A stretch of DNA of 45,523 nt from Lachnospiraceae bacterium (GCA_028694115.1 JAQUUB010000029.1:1-45523), one strand, 5' to 3'. Shown: positions 24,992 through 32,344, numbered from the stretch's first letter. Notes: generated by a model not told the origin, from the letters alone. Numbers and translations: made by a program.

Positions 24992-25300
24992 TTATTTGGT
25001 GTCGATCAATACGATGTCAACATTCTTTGCAATTATGTCTTCTGCTGGTATAAAAGTCCAAGAGTATTTGTAGAAATGCTCTGTCAATATGTCTAGAACT
25101 TCTTGTCTTGCGAATCCAGAGTAACCTTCTTTGTTGTACATTTGTCCAGAATTTATATTTGCAAGCTTTAAATCGTCAAGAACCTCCACTGTAAGATATA
25201 CCTTTTTGTCGTCTGAATCTTTGTTTTGGATGAACATGTCTCCAACTCTTAATTTTGAATCCATAACAGGGTTAACTTTTGAGATTGTAAAATTAAACAT
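24992..25300 (-). CDS. hypothetical protein, paralog of the 25400 gene
   Basis: The 102-residue protein has a strand-rich core beginning with RVGDMFIQNKDSDDKKVYLTVEV and ends with FIPAEDIIAKNVDIVLIDTK. The neighbour at 25400-25741 has RPGDVFTHKESSTFIIIVELSG and the later YIAKK...DFYPAEKT, so the two are probably old duplicates. The gene follows the repeated promoter and has AGGTGG before its ATG. It has no catalytic motif. Confidence 0.6.
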   Translation of the reverse strand: MFNFTISKVNPVMDSKLRVGDMFIQNKDSDDKKVYLTVEVLDDLKLANINSGQMYNKEGYSGFARQEVLDILTEHFYKYSWTFIPAEDIIAKNVDIVLIDTK

Positions 25301-25341
25301 TTAATTTCCACCTTTCATTTTTTTTAATATTTTTATTTTTG

Positions 25342-25389
25342 AAAAATTCATAAAATTTAAAGTTTTTTATGTAAAGATTTCTAAGTATT
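25342..25389 (-). promoter_or_regulatory. 48-bp repeated promoter, copy 1
   Basis: This 48-base sequence is identical to 29093-29140. On the minus strand it contains TTTACA (25375-25370), a 17-base spacer and TATGAA (25352-25347), which is a weak sigmaA-type promoter preceded by TTAGAAATC. It starts just after the stop of the 25400 gene and reads towards the 24992 gene. Exact conservation over the whole 48 bases implies recent duplication or strong selection. Confidence 0.7.
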
Positions 25390-25399
25390 GTATCATATC

Positions 25400-25741
25400 C
25401 TATTTGTCATATGATAAGTTCACATTTAATGATGTTTTTTCTGCTGGATAAAAATCTATATCGTCTGCACTGCATTTAAGTTTTTTAGCAATATAATCAG
25501 ATGACTGATATCGCCTTCTTCCGTGTGGAAATCCAGAAGTAGCATGCATAAAAAAACTATTCGTGTTCAAGTTAATTCCATAATACTGTCCTGATAGTTC
25601 TACTATTATTATGAATGTGCTACTTTCTTTGTGCGTAAAGACATCGCCTGGTCTTATATATTCGTTTAATGGTGTTAACAGAAGTTCTCTGTTTTGTTCT
25701 TGAATTACGTCATCGTCTTTGTTTGTGATTTGTACATTCAT
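25400..25741 (-). CDS. hypothetical protein, paralog of the 24992 gene
   Basis: The 113-residue protein has an acidic N-terminal arm (NKDDDVIQEQNRE), then a strand-rich core (RPGDVFTHKESSTFIIIVELSG) and a basic turn (GFPHGRRRYQSS). It shares the GDxF start of its core and the late YPAEK/IPAED segment with the gene downstream. ATG follows AGGTGG. It is separated from the tRNA genes by 26 bases. Confidence 0.6.
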   Translation of the reverse strand: MNVQITNKDDDVIQEQNRELLLTPLNEYIRPGDVFTHKESSTFIIIVELSGQYYGINLNTNSFFMHATSGFPHGRRRYQSSDYIAKKLKCSADDIDFYPAEKTSLNVNLSYDK

Positions 25742-25767
25742 TGCATATCCACCTTTCTTACTTGATT

Positions 25768-25843
25768 TGGCACAGGTTATAGGATTCGAACCTATATCTT
25801 ACAGATTTGGAGTCTGTTGTTTTACCAATTAAACTAAACCCAT
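25768..25843 (-). tRNA. tRNA-Trp (anticodon CCA)
   Basis: The minus strand folds as a full cloverleaf of 76 bases: acceptor ATGGGTT/AACCTGT (two G-U pairs), D stem GTTT/AAAC, anticodon stem ACAGA/TCTGT with loop CTCCAAA giving anticodon CCA, and T arm ATAGG-TTCGAAT-CCTAT. The 3' end has discriminator G and an encoded CCA. The acceptor wobble pairs are unusual for a host tRNA. Confidence 0.9.
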
Positions 25844-25848
25844 ATGTT

Positions 25849-25923
25849 TGGTGATTCTAGGAGGAATCGAACCTACCATTTCAAGGGTGAAATCCTTGCG
25901 TCCTGCCATTAGACGATAGAACC
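25849..25923 (-). tRNA. tRNA-Glu (anticodon TTC)
   Basis: The minus strand folds as a 75-base cloverleaf: acceptor GGTTCTA/TAGAATC, D arm with the typical Glu TCGTCTAATGGCAGGAC, anticodon stem CAAGG/CCTTG with loop ATTTCAC giving TTC, and T arm GTAGG-TTCGATT-CCTCC with one mismatch. The discriminator is A and CCA is encoded. It is 5 bases upstream of tRNA-Trp, so both probably come from one transcript. Confidence 0.9.
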
Positions 25924-25924
25924 A

Positions 25925-26146
25925 TTATACAAATGTTAATTTGCGTCTTGGAATATCAAAATCTTTTAACCAAGATTGTATTGTAAATGTTGATATTCCA
26001 TACTTATCAGCCATTTCTCTTATTGTCATTTTGTTTTCTAAATAATCTTGTTTTAATAAATTATATATATCATCATTATACATACGCTCTATCAATTTCA
26101 TGGTATTGGTTTTTATTATTTTTTCCTTCGTCTTCACACCAATCAC
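25925..26146 (-). CDS. small helix-turn-helix DNA-binding protein
   Basis: The protein is 73 residues from GTG 26146, or 70 from the in-frame GTG at 26137; the site GGGAGGTG favours either. After a basic N-terminus (KTKEKIIKTNT) comes an HTH: MTIREMADKYGISTFTIQSWLKDFDIPRR. This resembles the recognition HTH of resolvases or homing-type regulators. It ends 1 base before tRNA-Glu, so the gene and the two tRNAs share the strong promoter at 26163-26191. Confidence 0.7.
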   Translation of the reverse strand: MIGVKTKEKIIKTNTMKLIERMYNDDIYNLLKQDYLENKMTIREMADKYGISTFTIQSWLKDFDIPRRKLTFV

Positions 26147-26162
26147 CTCCCAACCTATCCTT

Positions 26163-26191
26163 ATTATACCATAAAATCAGTAGATTGTCAA
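26163..26191 (-). promoter_or_regulatory. consensus sigmaA promoter before the HTH-tRNA unit
   Basis: TTGACA (26191-26186), 17 bases and TATAAT (26168-26163) on the minus strand form a perfect promoter. It lies within 17 bases of the HTH gene's start and drives HTH, tRNA-Glu and tRNA-Trp. It is embedded between, and not shared with, the preceding gene. Confidence 0.85.
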
Positions 26192-26198
26192 GCATTTG

Positions 26199-26369
26199 TT
26201 AGGTTTCTTCTGTTTTTATTACAATTGATTTTAGATTAACAGGTAGTGCTTTATTTACTTCATCATATGATACTTCTATACCTTCTTCATTATCAATATA
26301 TTCGCTTATTGCATTTACTATGTCTTGTTCGTCCATTATAATTGTTGTTGCTTTTTTTATAATTTTCAC
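26199..26369 (-). CDS. small acidic hypothetical protein
   Basis: The 56-residue product starts at GTG 26369 behind AAGGAAG. It begins MKIIKKATTIIMDEQDIVNA and then becomes acidic and helical, with IDNEEGIEVSYDEV and a closing strand LKSIVIKTEET. Its stop touches the strong promoter's -35 box. No family is recognised. Confidence 0.5.
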   Translation of the reverse strand: MKIIKKATTIIMDEQDIVNAISEYIDNEEGIEVSYDEVNKALPVNLKSIVIKTEET

Positions 26370-26381
26370 ATCATCACTTCC

Positions 26382-27581
26382 TTACATGTATTTATATATG
26401 TTTTTTAACCACTTATATATTTTACACATAGCTGGAAAGTCTATTTTTTCATAAACAGAGTGTGGAGATGAATATCCAGCACTTATATTTACTGTTTCTT
26501 TTACTAACTTTCTTATATGAATTATGTCTGCTAATGTACCTGAATCTATGTTTAACGGTATATCTGCAAGTATAGCGTGTTTTGCTATCTCAGCTAAAAA
26601 GAATCTTGTACAATTAACTCCACCAGCAGATGATTTTAATAAATCACCATTTCCACGTCTATCTACTGTTATTGAATACTTAACATCTTCAAAGAATGAT
26701 GGATTGTTTTTTATTGCATAATCAGAGCCTACACAACCAGCTTCTTCTTGAACTGAAAAGAATATCTTCATTGGTTTGTCTATATATTGTGCAAGTGTTA
26801 ATATTAACGCTATACCGCATTTATCGTCGCCACCCAACACTCTTTCTTTTGAGCCGCTTATTATTCCAGTATCTTCGTTGTATAATACTTTAAAAACTTT
26901 ATCTACTTTTTTATTAGCTTCTATAGCTTCTTCTTCTGTCATTTTATAATATGAATAAGTGTATACTTCATCTTCTTCTGCACCTGAATTATTGTAGTTA
27001 TACATATCATAATAATGTCCACCATAATATCTATTAACGTCATTAAAATAACTTTTTTCAGCTTTTCCATCTCCATATAACGTTACATAGTATTCATTAA
27101 AGTCTGTCGTATCTTTTTCCCATCTTTTACATGATTCATTTGTTTTTGTTAAAGTTTTGTATGCTTGACATTCTGTTGTTTGCGAATTATCCATAACTAT
27201 TTGTACACAATCATCAAGCCATACACATGACATACATGATTTTGTACTTTTGTTATCATTTCGTGATGATTTTGTACTTATAGATATTACTTTGTTTTCT
27301 TTTTTTGGATAGAATTTTTTATCTATATTATCAACTATATCCATATGAGCATTAAACATTGGATACAGCTTTGATTTACCTCGCACAGCATATATATTGT
27401 GGAGCTTATCCATGCTTATTTCAAATCCTAAAGCTGTTAAATAATCATGTATATATGGAACCATTATAATTTCATTACCAGAATATGTGTTGAACTCTAA
27501 AACGTCTATCAATATTTTCTTTAACATCAATTCTTGCTTTGTAAATTCTAATTGTTTTTTAATTGCTTCTTGTTGTGTCAT
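26382..27581 (-). CDS. M20/M42-type zinc peptidase with large Cys-rich insert
   Basis: This 399-residue protein has the metal ligands of co-catalytic zinc aminopeptidases: FNAHMDIVD (H79, D81), LGGDDKCGIAL (D252 bridging), QEEAGCVGS (E279 catalytic, E280 ligand), TVDRRG (Asp) and SSPHSVYE (last His). Between the first two lies an insert of about 150 residues with CMSCVWLDDC and a Tyr/Asn-rich stretch, where related enzymes usually have a short loop. It would trim peptides or dipeptides in the cytoplasm. It starts at an ATG overlapping the stop of the 493-residue gene, so the pair is a translational unit. Peptidases of this family are rare in phages. Confidence 0.75.
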   Translation of the reverse strand: MTQQEAIKKQLEFTKQELMLKKILIDVLEFNTYSGNEIIMVPYIHDYLTALGFEISMDKLHNIYAVRGKSKLYPMFNAHMDIVDNIDKKFYPKKENKVISISTKSSRNDNKSTKSCMSCVWLDDCVQIVMDNSQTTECQAYKTLTKTNESCKRWEKDTTDFNEYYVTLYGDGKAEKSYFNDVNRYYGGHYYDMYNYNNSGAEEDEVYTYSYYKMTEEEAIEANKKVDKVFKVLYNEDTGIISGSKERVLGGDDKCGIALILTLAQYIDKPMKIFFSVQEEAGCVGSDYAIKNNPSFFEDVKYSITVDRRGNGDLLKSSAGGVNCTRFFLAEIAKHAILADIPLNIDSGTLADIIHIRKLVKETVNISAGYSSPHSVYEKIDFPAMCKIYKWLKNIYKYM

Positions 27582-29062
27582 TATACCACCTCCGGTAATT
27601 TTTCTTTATCTTCTTTTATAAATTCATCTTCCATATTAATAAAAACTTTATATTTTATCTTATATGTGTATCTATCTATATCGTCTATGATAATTTTTGA
27701 ATTATCCATATTTGTTACACTATTTTGGTCATCGTAATGTGTGAATGCATCTTGCAGATTTATTTTATATCTGCATTTAAACGAATTTGAAGCGCATTCA
27801 TGACAAAATCTATTTGCACACTCTACTCCATCAAAATTTATGCATTCTCCGCAACGTGTTATTCCGTAAAATTCACAATCATCACAATCATTGTCATTAT
27901 CGCAATTATCACAATTACGATTAATTGTATGTGCGCATGTTTCACATTTGTCATATTCATATGAACTATTATTATGTTTTATAGATGCTTGTATAGGAAA
28001 TGCGCTATTTGCATCTATCGCTGATTTGTGTTTTGTATATTGTCTATCATCAAAAACATTTTCCATTTGCGCTATATTTCTTGAATAATGTAATGCTAAT
28101 GTGTATCCAATATTTTTAATTATTGGAGCGATTGTGTTTAGTATTGTCTCTGTATACATTGAGCTATGGTACGCTCTATCAAAAGCAATTATAGGTCTTT
28201 CGTCTTCATTTGATTTAAGCGCTCTAACTATGTATCTTGCATACATTTGTTGATGCATTGTTTCGTTGTCTATATTATCGTTAGCTCTTAATACTTTCTC
28301 ACCATACTTTAAAAAGTTTATACCAACTCTATCTGTAACATATGCTATAAGCGAACCACTATCAAGAAAGTTTGATGGTAATGAACGCAAATATCCTGAT
28401 TCGCTATATAATGCTGATTGACAACTTGTCCACAATCTATTGTTATCTGAACCGCTCTTTTTCGGCGCATATGATGACATCCCTAAAAATGAAGATATAG
28501 AGTTTGTTATTACAAGATGTAAAGGCTTTGATGATTCTTTGTACTTTACATAGTATTTTATAAACTCTTCACTATCAAATTGTTGGTCTGTCATTCTGAC
28601 AATCTTTTTTATTTGTTGTTTTATGTACTTTAGTAATTTAGTTTCTCGTTTGTAACTATCTAGTGTTGTACCTTTTATATAATCAGCTTCATCAACAGCT
28701 CTGAATATATCTGAGCGTATTGCTACGAATTCACCTTTTGTCATGTTTTCGTTTGTGAGATTATAGTTTTTCTCATAAATCAGATATTCAACTGTTATAG
28801 CTTCTTTTACTTTATTTATAAAAGTTTTTACCCAACGTTGTTCTATTATATTGAGAGGATATATACCTATTAGTGGTTTTAATATATCGTCTACATATTT
28901 ATAATTATTGTCATATGTATTTTCTATAATTTGTTCATGTATGCTTTCATCTATTATACCTTCCCAATTTATTTTCCATATGTTGTTTAGCATTTCTATA
29001 CCGTTAATTTCTTTTGGTCTCAACAAACCTAAAGTGTTTATGCCATTTTTTTCAATATACAT
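27581..29062 (-). CDS. Cys-rich protein of unknown function coupled to the peptidase
   Basis: The 493-residue protein starts at ATG behind AGAGGTAA and is mostly helical. Around residues 205-245 it has SSFLGMSSYAPK, RLWTSCQSALYSESGYL and SLIAYVTDR, a pattern I have seen in uncharacterised phage and plasmid proteins with an L-x-M-S...W-x-S-C...G-x-L...D core. Near 370-425 it has a dense cluster of CxxC knuckles (CETCAH, CDNCDN, CDDCEF, CGEC, CHECAS), which suggests zinc binding. The stop overlaps the peptidase start. I cannot name a function. The shared Cys-rich theme with the peptidase insert suggests a joint complex. Confidence 0.55.
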   Translation of the reverse strand: MYIEKNGINTLGLLRPKEINGIEMLNNIWKINWEGIIDESIHEQIIENTYDNNYKYVDDILKPLIGIYPLNIIEQRWVKTFINKVKEAITVEYLIYEKNYNLTNENMTKGEFVAIRSDIFRAVDEADYIKGTTLDSYKRETKLLKYIKQQIKKIVRMTDQQFDSEEFIKYYVKYKESSKPLHLVITNSISSFLGMSSYAPKKSGSDNNRLWTSCQSALYSESGYLRSLPSNFLDSGSLIAYVTDRVGINFLKYGEKVLRANDNIDNETMHQQMYARYIVRALKSNEDERPIIAFDRAYHSSMYTETILNTIAPIIKNIGYTLALHYSRNIAQMENVFDDRQYTKHKSAIDANSAFPIQASIKHNNSSYEYDKCETCAHTINRNCDNCDNDNDCDDCEFYGITRCGECINFDGVECANRFCHECASNSFKCRYKINLQDAFTHYDDQNSVTNMDNSKIIIDDIDRYTYKIKYKVFINMEDEFIKEDKEKLPEVV

Positions 29063-29092
29063 GTTACCTCTCCTTTGTTAATTTTTATAGAA

Positions 29093-29140
29093 AAAAATTC
29101 ATAAAATTTAAAGTTTTTTATGTAAAGATTTCTAAGTATT
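29093..29140 (-). promoter_or_regulatory. 48-bp repeated promoter, copy 2
   Basis: This copy is identical over 48 bases to 25342-25389. TTTACA (29126-29121) and TATGAA (29103-29098) are 17 bases apart on the minus strand. The element begins where the 29139 gene ends and reads to the 493-residue gene. A third, diverged copy may lie at 32345-32394. Confidence 0.7.
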
Positions 29141-29411
29141 ATAAGCGTCCTTTATCAGCTATTATTTCAGCTAATAAAATATTATTATCATATTTGTCTG
29201 TAAGTTCAATCATACTTTGATTAAACACATATCTTTGAGTGTAATCTAGAACATATACCATTTCTTCGCCATCATTTCTTAATCTTGCATCAACTATTCT
29301 ATATTCTTTTCCACAAGAACGACCCATTGAATCTGCAAAAAGTAATCCATTATATGTTTGTCCACAAACAAGATTATCTTTAACTTTTACTATATCATGT
29401 ATTTTAAACAT
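29139..29411 (-). CDS. SH3-like small protein (paralog family)
   Basis: The 90-residue protein begins MFKIHDIVKVKDNLVCGQTYNGLLFADSM, read as a strand-rich SH3-like start (GD/HD-x-V-x-V-x-x-D/N-L...Y-N-G-L-x-F...M), and ends YVFNQSMIEL...LLAEIIADKGRL. These marks are shared with the genes at 29422, 29714, 30006, 30886 and 22795. They recall small proteins of the mind-bomb-type SH3 family that are common in phages of Bacillota. No catalysis is expected; binding of a host protein is possible. Confidence 0.65.
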   Translation of the reverse strand: MFKIHDIVKVKDNLVCGQTYNGLLFADSMGRSCGKEYRIVDARLRNDGEEMVYVLDYTQRYVFNQSMIELTDKYDNNILLAEIIADKGRL

Positions 29412-29421
29412 ATAATCACTC

Positions 29422-29702
29422 CTATATATATCCGTTATTATATATTATTTCTTTTAATAAAGTTTCGTCATTATACGCTTCTTCTATCATCTGTTCATTA
29501 AAAACCCATCCACTTTCTCCATGTTCGTTAATATAATCTAATGTATACAGTGTTTGTTTCAATGATAAATTATAATAAAAACTTACTATTCTGAAATATT
29601 TATTTCTAGCAGAACACATTTTATCGCTAAATCGTATTTTGTTATAATATTTGTTTGGAATTAAATTTTTTTAACGCATACTTGTTGTCCAACACTATAC
29701 AT
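29422..29702 (-). pseudogene. SH3-like small protein gene with a frameshift at an A7 run
   Basis: The reading frame from ATG 29702 (SD AGGAGGAG) encodes MYSVGQQVCVKK and then stops at TAA. One base back the frame continues as NLIPNKYYNKIRFSDKM, matching the family, and runs to 29422 with the typical end FNEQMIEEAYNDETLLKEII. The switch lies at a run of seven A on the minus strand (29666-29672). It is a -1 shift. It could be a disrupted gene, programmed or transcriptional slippage at the A run, or a sequencing error in the homopolymer. Confidence 0.6.
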
Positions 29703-29713
29703 GTAATCTCCTC

Positions 29714-29989
29714 CTATAAATGTCCTTTTTCTTGTATTATTATTTTTAACGGAGTGTCATTTTCATATATTTCTTTTTGTAATAGCATTGAATCATTAAA
29801 TATAAACGACACAATATTTTCAAGAATGTATATATCATACCTTTTTCCAGCGCTATGTTTCCATATATCTTGTATTTTAAATATTTTTCCTCTATATTGT
29901 AACATTTCTTTTGTAAACATCAAATCATTATAAGAAATACATTTTAAATCTTCTCTGATTTGTACATAATCGCCTATTTTAAGTGACAT
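29714..29989 (-). CDS. SH3-like small protein (paralog family)
   Basis: The 91-residue protein is started at ATG 29989 behind AAAGGAG; an in-frame ATG at 30013 lies inside the preceding gene. It begins MSLKIGDYVQIREDLKCISYNDLMF, i.e. GDxVxIREDL...YNDLxF, followed by MLQYRGKIFKIQDI and IFNDSMLL, and ends PLKIIIQEKGHL. Of the family this copy keeps the SH3-type signature most clearly. Confidence 0.7.
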   Translation of the reverse strand: MSLKIGDYVQIREDLKCISYNDLMFTKEMLQYRGKIFKIQDIWKHSAGKRYDIYILENIVSFIFNDSMLLQKEIYENDTPLKIIIQEKGHL

Positions 29990-30005
29990 AATTATTACAC
30001 TCCTT

Positions 30006-30305
30006 TTACGCAAATACCATATTTTTAATTATGATATCTACTAACAACGTGCTGTCGCTTATAAATGTCTCTTCAAACATTTCATCTGTCCAATATTCAA
30101 ACGACATTGTATTGTTAAAGAATTCTATTAAATATTTGTTATGCGAATAGTCGATTATTGTAGCTTTTTGCCCAGCGTGTTTTAACATAATACCTATAGC
30201 TATATCGTGTATTCCTGTTCTTTTATTTCCTTTTAGCATATAATAACATTGCCTATGCGTAATATCTTTTCTTATAGTCACTATATCTCCTTTTTTGTAA
30301 AGCAT
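30006..30305 (-). CDS. SH3-like small protein (paralog family)
   Basis: The 99-residue protein begins MLYKKGDIVTIRKDITHRQ, has IMLKHAGQKATIIDYS in the middle and ends with EYWTDEMFEETF and LLVDIIIKNMVFA. The W-T-D-E-M-F segment is the typical SH3-family end piece and is shared with the 30886 copy. The start follows AAAGGAG. It lies immediately downstream of the lysozyme-like gene. Confidence 0.7.
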   Translation of the reverse strand: MLYKKGDIVTIRKDITHRQCYYMLKGNKRTGIHDIAIGIMLKHAGQKATIIDYSHNKYLIEFFNNTMSFEYWTDEMFEETFISDSTLLVDIIIKNMVFA

Positions 30306-30307
30306 AA

Positions 30308-30883
30308 CTATCTCCCCTTTAATTTTTTATAATTAGTCATTGCTTTTTTACTGTATATTGTTGATGTTATTCCGTCTGATATAGCTTTTTTCATACCACC
30401 TATACCCATATTATAAGCCATATATTTTTTATGTCCACTATATTTATTCAATTTTGAAATTAAAAAAATTGCAGAATTGAAATTGTTTTTTCTTATGAGC
30501 AAATCTGACGATTTTTCTATATATCCTAATTCAATTAATTCTTTATGATTTATATCGTTGATTTGAAAATCTCCCCAATCATAAGTACCATTTTTATTTA
30601 AGTGTTTCAGTTCTTGATTGAACGATTCATTTTCAACCATGTATATGCTTAACGCTTCGTAATAGTTTACACTATACGATTCGCATATATCATATAAAAG
30701 CTTTTGTTCTTCATATGGTATTTGTATTTGTTCTCTAAATATTTTGTCGTATTCTTCAACTTTCACTTTTGTAACGTTGTATAAAAATTCATTTTCATTG
30801 AATAATGACATGTTGCCTTGTTCCATAGTAAGTGTTGTTGATATGTTTATTAATATCAATAATATAAATATTATTTTTTTCAT
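30308..30883 (-). CDS. exported lysozyme/transglycosylase-like protein
   Basis: The 191-residue protein has a short signal-like N-terminus (MKK then IIFILLILINIS, residues 1-19). It then has the lysozyme-fold signature: SIYMVENESFNQ (catalytic Glu E84 or E86), TYDWGDFQINDINH (about 100-113, as in S-x-G-x-x-Q-I-N of SLT enzymes) and YMAYNMGIGGMKKAI with the family's Y-N-x-G. It should cleave or bind peptidoglycan outside the membrane. Its place in the early block among SH3-like small genes, far from the lysis cassette, is odd. A role in wall remodelling or superinfection is possible. Confidence 0.65.
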   Translation of the reverse strand: MKKIIFILLILINISTTLTMEQGNMSLFNENEFLYNVTKVKVEEYDKIFREQIQIPYEEQKLLYDICESYSVNYYEALSIYMVENESFNQELKHLNKNGTYDWGDFQINDINHKELIELGYIEKSSDLLIRKNNFNSAIFLISKLNKYSGHKKYMAYNMGIGGMKKAISDGITSTIYSKKAMTNYKKLKGR

Positions 30884-30885
30884 GA

Positions 30886-31203
30886 TTAGCGTTTATCTCT
30901 TTTAATTATATCAATCAATAACATATTATCGTTATTTATTAATTCTTCATGTTCTTTAAACATTTCGTCTGTCCAACTATAAGGCAAATATTCACCTTGT
31001 AGCGTTTGTATGCTATATTGATTGACAAAATCTATTTTTACTTTATTTCCTTTAAAATGCATCATTACATGATTAACTGTGTTGCCCCATTTTGTTTTAT
31101 CTCCACATTTGTCAAGCATACTATAATGTTTATTTTTTTCATTTTCGCCCAACATTGTTAAATCCTCACGAATAGTTACTATATCTCCTTCTTTAAAAAG
31201 CAT
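30886..31203 (-). CDS. SH3-like small protein (paralog family)
   Basis: The 105-residue protein begins MLFKEGDIVTIREDLTMLG and ends YSWTDEMFKEHEELINNDNMLLIDIIKRD. These are the family's start and end pieces. A longer loop lies between (KWGNTVNHVMMHFKGNKVKI). ATG follows AGGAAGGTG. It is the first copy of the run after the terminator at 31.3 kb. Confidence 0.7.
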   Translation of the reverse strand: MLFKEGDIVTIREDLTMLGENEKNKHYSMLDKCGDKTKWGNTVNHVMMHFKGNKVKIDFVNQYSIQTLQGEYLPYSWTDEMFKEHEELINNDNMLLIDIIKRDKR

Positions 31204-31294
31204 TGTGTCACCTTCCTGTTTAATAATTTATTTAACGTTATAATATTTCTAAATTATTTTTAAGCTACCTTGTTTTACAGTAAGTAAAGCTAAA

Positions 31295-31325
31295 CCAAAA
31301 AATAGTAAGGAGGGCAAAGCCCTCC
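31295..31325 (-). terminator. Rho-independent terminator after the 330-residue gene
   Basis: On the minus strand the stem GGAGGGC/GCCCTCC (31325-31319 and 31315-31309), with a TTT loop, is followed by TTACTATTTTTT. It lies 6 bases past the stop at 31331. Confidence 0.85.
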
Positions 31326-31330
31326 GTCTA

Positions 31331-32323
31331 TTACGCTTCTGCACCTATCTCTTCTATGTCTATGCCTAATGACGTTTCTATTTCTTCATCACTGACATAC
31401 ATTCTAGCTAATGCTAGCATATTCATTAGAACTTCGTCAACTGTATTGTAATTGACTAGCTCTAGTTCTTCTGGTTGCTGTCCAATTACTACAAACAATT
31501 TGCTAATCATATCGCATTTTTCTTCAAAAGAACGTTGCTCCATATTTAGCTTCATCAATTCTTCGCGTTCTTTTGAGCGGTCTGTCAAGTCTTTATAATT
31601 TACGACAAAGCTCTTAGCATATTGGTCACGATTTTTCCATTCTGTCGATAATTGGTCGATTAAAGATGATGCTGTCTTTCTTGACATCATTCTTAGTTCT
31701 TCGATTGGAAGTACAACATCTCCTAATCTCTCTTGAAGATTCTGTATATAGTTGATTTGTGCACCTGTTACGCTATTATCTCTCCATTCCCTATACGCAT
31801 CTTCAAGAGATTCAATCAATTCAAAAGCCTCATTCTTTTGAATCTTCATTAAGTCGATTTCTTTAGTGATAAGTCCAGCACCTATGTATAACTTTATTCT
31901 CTCCAACTGTTTTTCTGTAGCAAGTGCTGGTTTGCTGCGTTGGAAAGCATTAATTTTGTCTATGAACAAACTAGCTTCACTTGATTGCATATTTTCAAAA
32001 TTCTTTGGCAATGGTAATCCATTTCTTTCACAAAGACTTTTGATTAAATCAAGTTGTTTTTGTGAAGCTGGAAATACTGCTATAAGCGTTTGAAGCCTAG
32101 CTATTTTAGCTGATAATGTAGTTCTATCTATAATGTCTAATTCTTTGTCTGTTAAAGCTACTATTCCTTCTGCTGACATTGCTGATCTTTTAATTGCAGC
32201 AAGCTTTCTGTATAAATCTTTCTGTGCTTGTGAAGTACCGTATGTAGTTGTTTTACAGTCTTCTTTTTCTTTCTGTGCTTTCTCAACCTTTAATCCTAGA
32301 AATCCAAACAATTTATTCATCAT
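31331..32323 (-). CDS. repetitive helical early protein
   Basis: The 330-residue protein is helical and built from repeats of the form T-x-x-Q-x-x-x-I-x-x-L-x-x-x-x-G: ASQKQLDLIKSLCERNG, ATEKQLERIKLYIGAG and VTGAQINYIQNLQERLG (about 85-200). Such tandem Gln-Ile-Leu helical units occur in uncharacterised phage proteins and in proteins that bind ssDNA or other proteins. Start ATG (two in a row, 32323 and 32320) follows GGAG. It is closed by its own terminator, so it is probably made at high level. Function unknown. Confidence 0.65.
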   Translation of the reverse strand: MMNKLFGFLGLKVEKAQKEKEDCKTTTYGTSQAQKDLYRKLAAIKRSAMSAEGIVALTDKELDIIDRTTLSAKIARLQTLIAVFPASQKQLDLIKSLCERNGLPLPKNFENMQSSEASLFIDKINAFQRSKPALATEKQLERIKLYIGAGLITKEIDLMKIQKNEAFELIESLEDAYREWRDNSVTGAQINYIQNLQERLGDVVLPIEELRMMSRKTASSLIDQLSTEWKNRDQYAKSFVVNYKDLTDRSKEREELMKLNMEQRSFEEKCDMISKLFVVIGQQPEELELVNYNTVDEVLMNMLALARMYVSDEEIETSLGIDIEEIGAEA

Positions 32324-32344
32324 AATATATTTCTCCTTTTTTAT

